From: an uncultured Muribaculaceae bacterium
Lineage (GTDB): Bacteria > Bacteroidota > Bacteroidia > Bacteroidales > Muribaculaceae
Direction of reading: 5' to 3'
Length of the DNA stretch: 14,934 bases
NCBI GenBank assembly: GCA_910578305.1
Contig: CAJTQH010000002.1
Coordinates: forward strand, 69,704 to 84,637
Translations under genes and position numbers: made by a program
The notes under the pieces: generated by a model
What the model saw: the letters and a program-made list of their open reading frames with translations, nothing else
What the model was told of the DNA's origin: nothing
Databases searched by the model: none
Shown: one piece after another, positions 13,828 through 14,934 of the stretch
Layout: the number at the start of each line of letters is the position of its first letter
Numbering within the stretch: position 1 is the first letter of the stretch

Positions 13828-14934
13828 ATGCGGTTTGACGAATTTGACCTGAATTACGATGTGCTTGACGCACTTGATGCAATGCGCTTCAGCGAATGCA
13901 CACCCATACAAGAGCAATCAATCCCACTTACACTTGAAGGACGAGACCTTATAGCTGTGGCTCAGACCGGAACCGGTAAAACTGCCGCATATCTTCTGCC
14001 GGTACTTAACCGTCTGGCCGACGGCGAGTTTCCGGAAGATGCCGTCAACTGTATCGTAATGGCTCCCACCCGAGAGCTTGCCATGCAGATCGACCGACAG
14101 CTCGAAGGTTTCGGGTATTTCATGAATATAAGCAGTGCTGCTATCTATGGCGGCACCGACGGAGCAACATTTGCCCGCCAACAAAAAAGCCTGTTGCTCG
14201 GAGCTGATGTGGTAATAGCCACTCCGGGGCGTCTGCTGGCACATCTTCAGATGGGAAAGGTAGATCTTTCGAAAGTTTCATTTTTCATACTCGATGAAGC
14301 CGACCGAATGCTCGACATGGGTTTTTACGACGACATAATGCAAGTGGTAAAGCACTTGCCGAAAAAGCGTCAGACACTGATGTTTTCAGCCACGATGCCA
14401 CCCAAAATACAGCAACTCGCCAAGAGCATATTGCACGACCCTGCCGAAGTAAAAATCGCAGTATCGCGACCGGCCGACAAGATACATCAGCGTGTGGCCT
14501 TGTGCTATGAGCCACAGAAGATCGAGATACTCAAACGTATATTCACCGATACTCAGGCACGACGTGTCATAGTATTTGCCTCTTCAAAACTCAAAGTAAA
14601 AGATCTGTCACGCGACCTGCGGCGTGCGAAATTCAAAATCGGAGAAATGCACTCCGATCTCGAGCAGGCGCGACGCGACGAAGTGATGCACGACTTCAAA
14701 TCGGGACGTATAGACATACTGGTAGCTACCGATATCGTGGCCCGTGGTATAGATATCGACGATATTACCATGGTGGTAAACTTCGATGTTCCCCACGATG
14801 CCGAAGACTATGTGCACCGCATAGGTCGTACGGCGCGGGCCGATGCTGACGGAGAAGCATTGACATTTGTCAGCGAGCGCGATCGTCGCCGATGGGCTGG
14901 TATCGAAAAATTCCTCGGCAAAAAAATCGAACGC
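13828..14934 (+). CDS. DEAD-box ATP-dependent RNA helicase, RhlE-like (3' truncated by window)
   Basis: The frame starts at the ATG at 13828 and is open to the last base, 369 codons. It has nearly all the motifs of the DEAD-box core: the Q motif (phenylalanine upstream, TPIQEQSIP at 25-33), motif I AQTGTGKT (45-52), PTREL, GG, TPGR, DEAD within FILDEADRMLDMGF, motif III SAT, then in domain 2 FASSK, ATDIVARGIDI and HRIGRTARA. These enzymes unwind RNA duplexes using ATP in ribosome assembly or RNA decay. The missing end would hold any basic C-terminal tail that separates RhlE from DeaD/CsdA types. RhlE-like is chosen because of the compact start, which goes almost straight into the Q motif. Location next to RNA repair genes is noted but probably coincidental. 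Confidence 0.93.
   Translation, partial: MRFDEFDLNYDVLDALDAMRFSECTPIQEQSIPLTLEGRDLIAVAQTGTGKTAAYLLPVLNRLADGEFPEDAVNCIVMAPTRELAMQIDRQLEGFGYFMNISSAAIYGGTDGATFARQQKSLLLGADVVIATPGRLLAHLQMGKVDLSKVSFFILDEADRMLDMGFYDDIMQVVKHLPKKRQTLMFSATMPPKIQQLAKSILHDPAEVKIAVSRPADKIHQRVALCYEPQKIEILKRIFTDTQARRVIVFASSKLKVKDLSRDLRRAKFKIGEMHSDLEQARRDEVMHDFKSGRIDILVATDIVARGIDIDDITMVVNFDVPHDAEDYVHRIGRTARADADGEALTFVSERDRRRWAGIEKFLGKKIER

Overview
The window looks like chromosomal DNA of a Bacteroidales bacterium, perhaps a Muribaculaceae- or Prevotella-like gut species. Genes recur with Bacteroidota-type promoters (a -7 box TAnnTTTG and a -33 TTTG), short A/T-rich leaders without strong Shine-Dalgarno sites, signal peptides of the MKKIL type, and Bacteroidota-style families such as the pyrE-SRPBCC pair and secreted FGE-domain proteins. 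The family is inferred by eye only. No tRNA, rRNA, CRISPR array, insertion sequence or phage gene was recognised.

Layout. 1-819: 3' part of a TlpA-like thiol-disulfide oxidoreductase (+). 1041-2721: two leftward genes encoding paralogous secreted CsgG/LpoB-like proteins, the downstream one fused to a formylglycine-generating-enzyme (FGE/SUMF1) domain; a hairpin terminator lies at 886-936. 2722-3280: a long non-coding stretch with a possible leftward promoter and the terminator of the next gene. 3281-4183: a secreted Gly/Pro/Arg/Asn-rich repeat protein (-). 4425-6076: a rightward cluster of pyrE, an SRPBCC protein and a lipoprotein resembling a Rieske domain with altered metal ligands. 6194-6343: a 49-residue single-span membrane protein (-) too short for ordinary ORF lists.

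6505-10791 is the most interesting part, an RNA/ribosome repair island. It has a WYL-domain regulator (+), then convergently the operon rtcB-prfH (-, ATGA overlap), then a second, different rtcB (+) divergent from the first. PrfH/RtcB pairs are known from other bacteria to rescue and religate ribosomes cleaved in the decoding centre. Here the two ligase genes share a 157-bp divergent promoter region with two near-identical palindromes (TGCGCAR-N5-TTGCGCA). Each sits the same 8 nt from the -7 box of its own promoter, where the -33 box should be. This predicts one dedicated regulator co-controlling both ligases; the WYL protein is the obvious local candidate.

10857-12213: a GNAT acetyltransferase and a nitroreductase (+). 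12174-13675: an MmcQ/YjbR-like protein and a membrane M50-like metallopeptidase (-), overlapping by ATGA. 13828-14934: the 5' part of a RhlE-like DEAD-box RNA helicase (+), running off the window.
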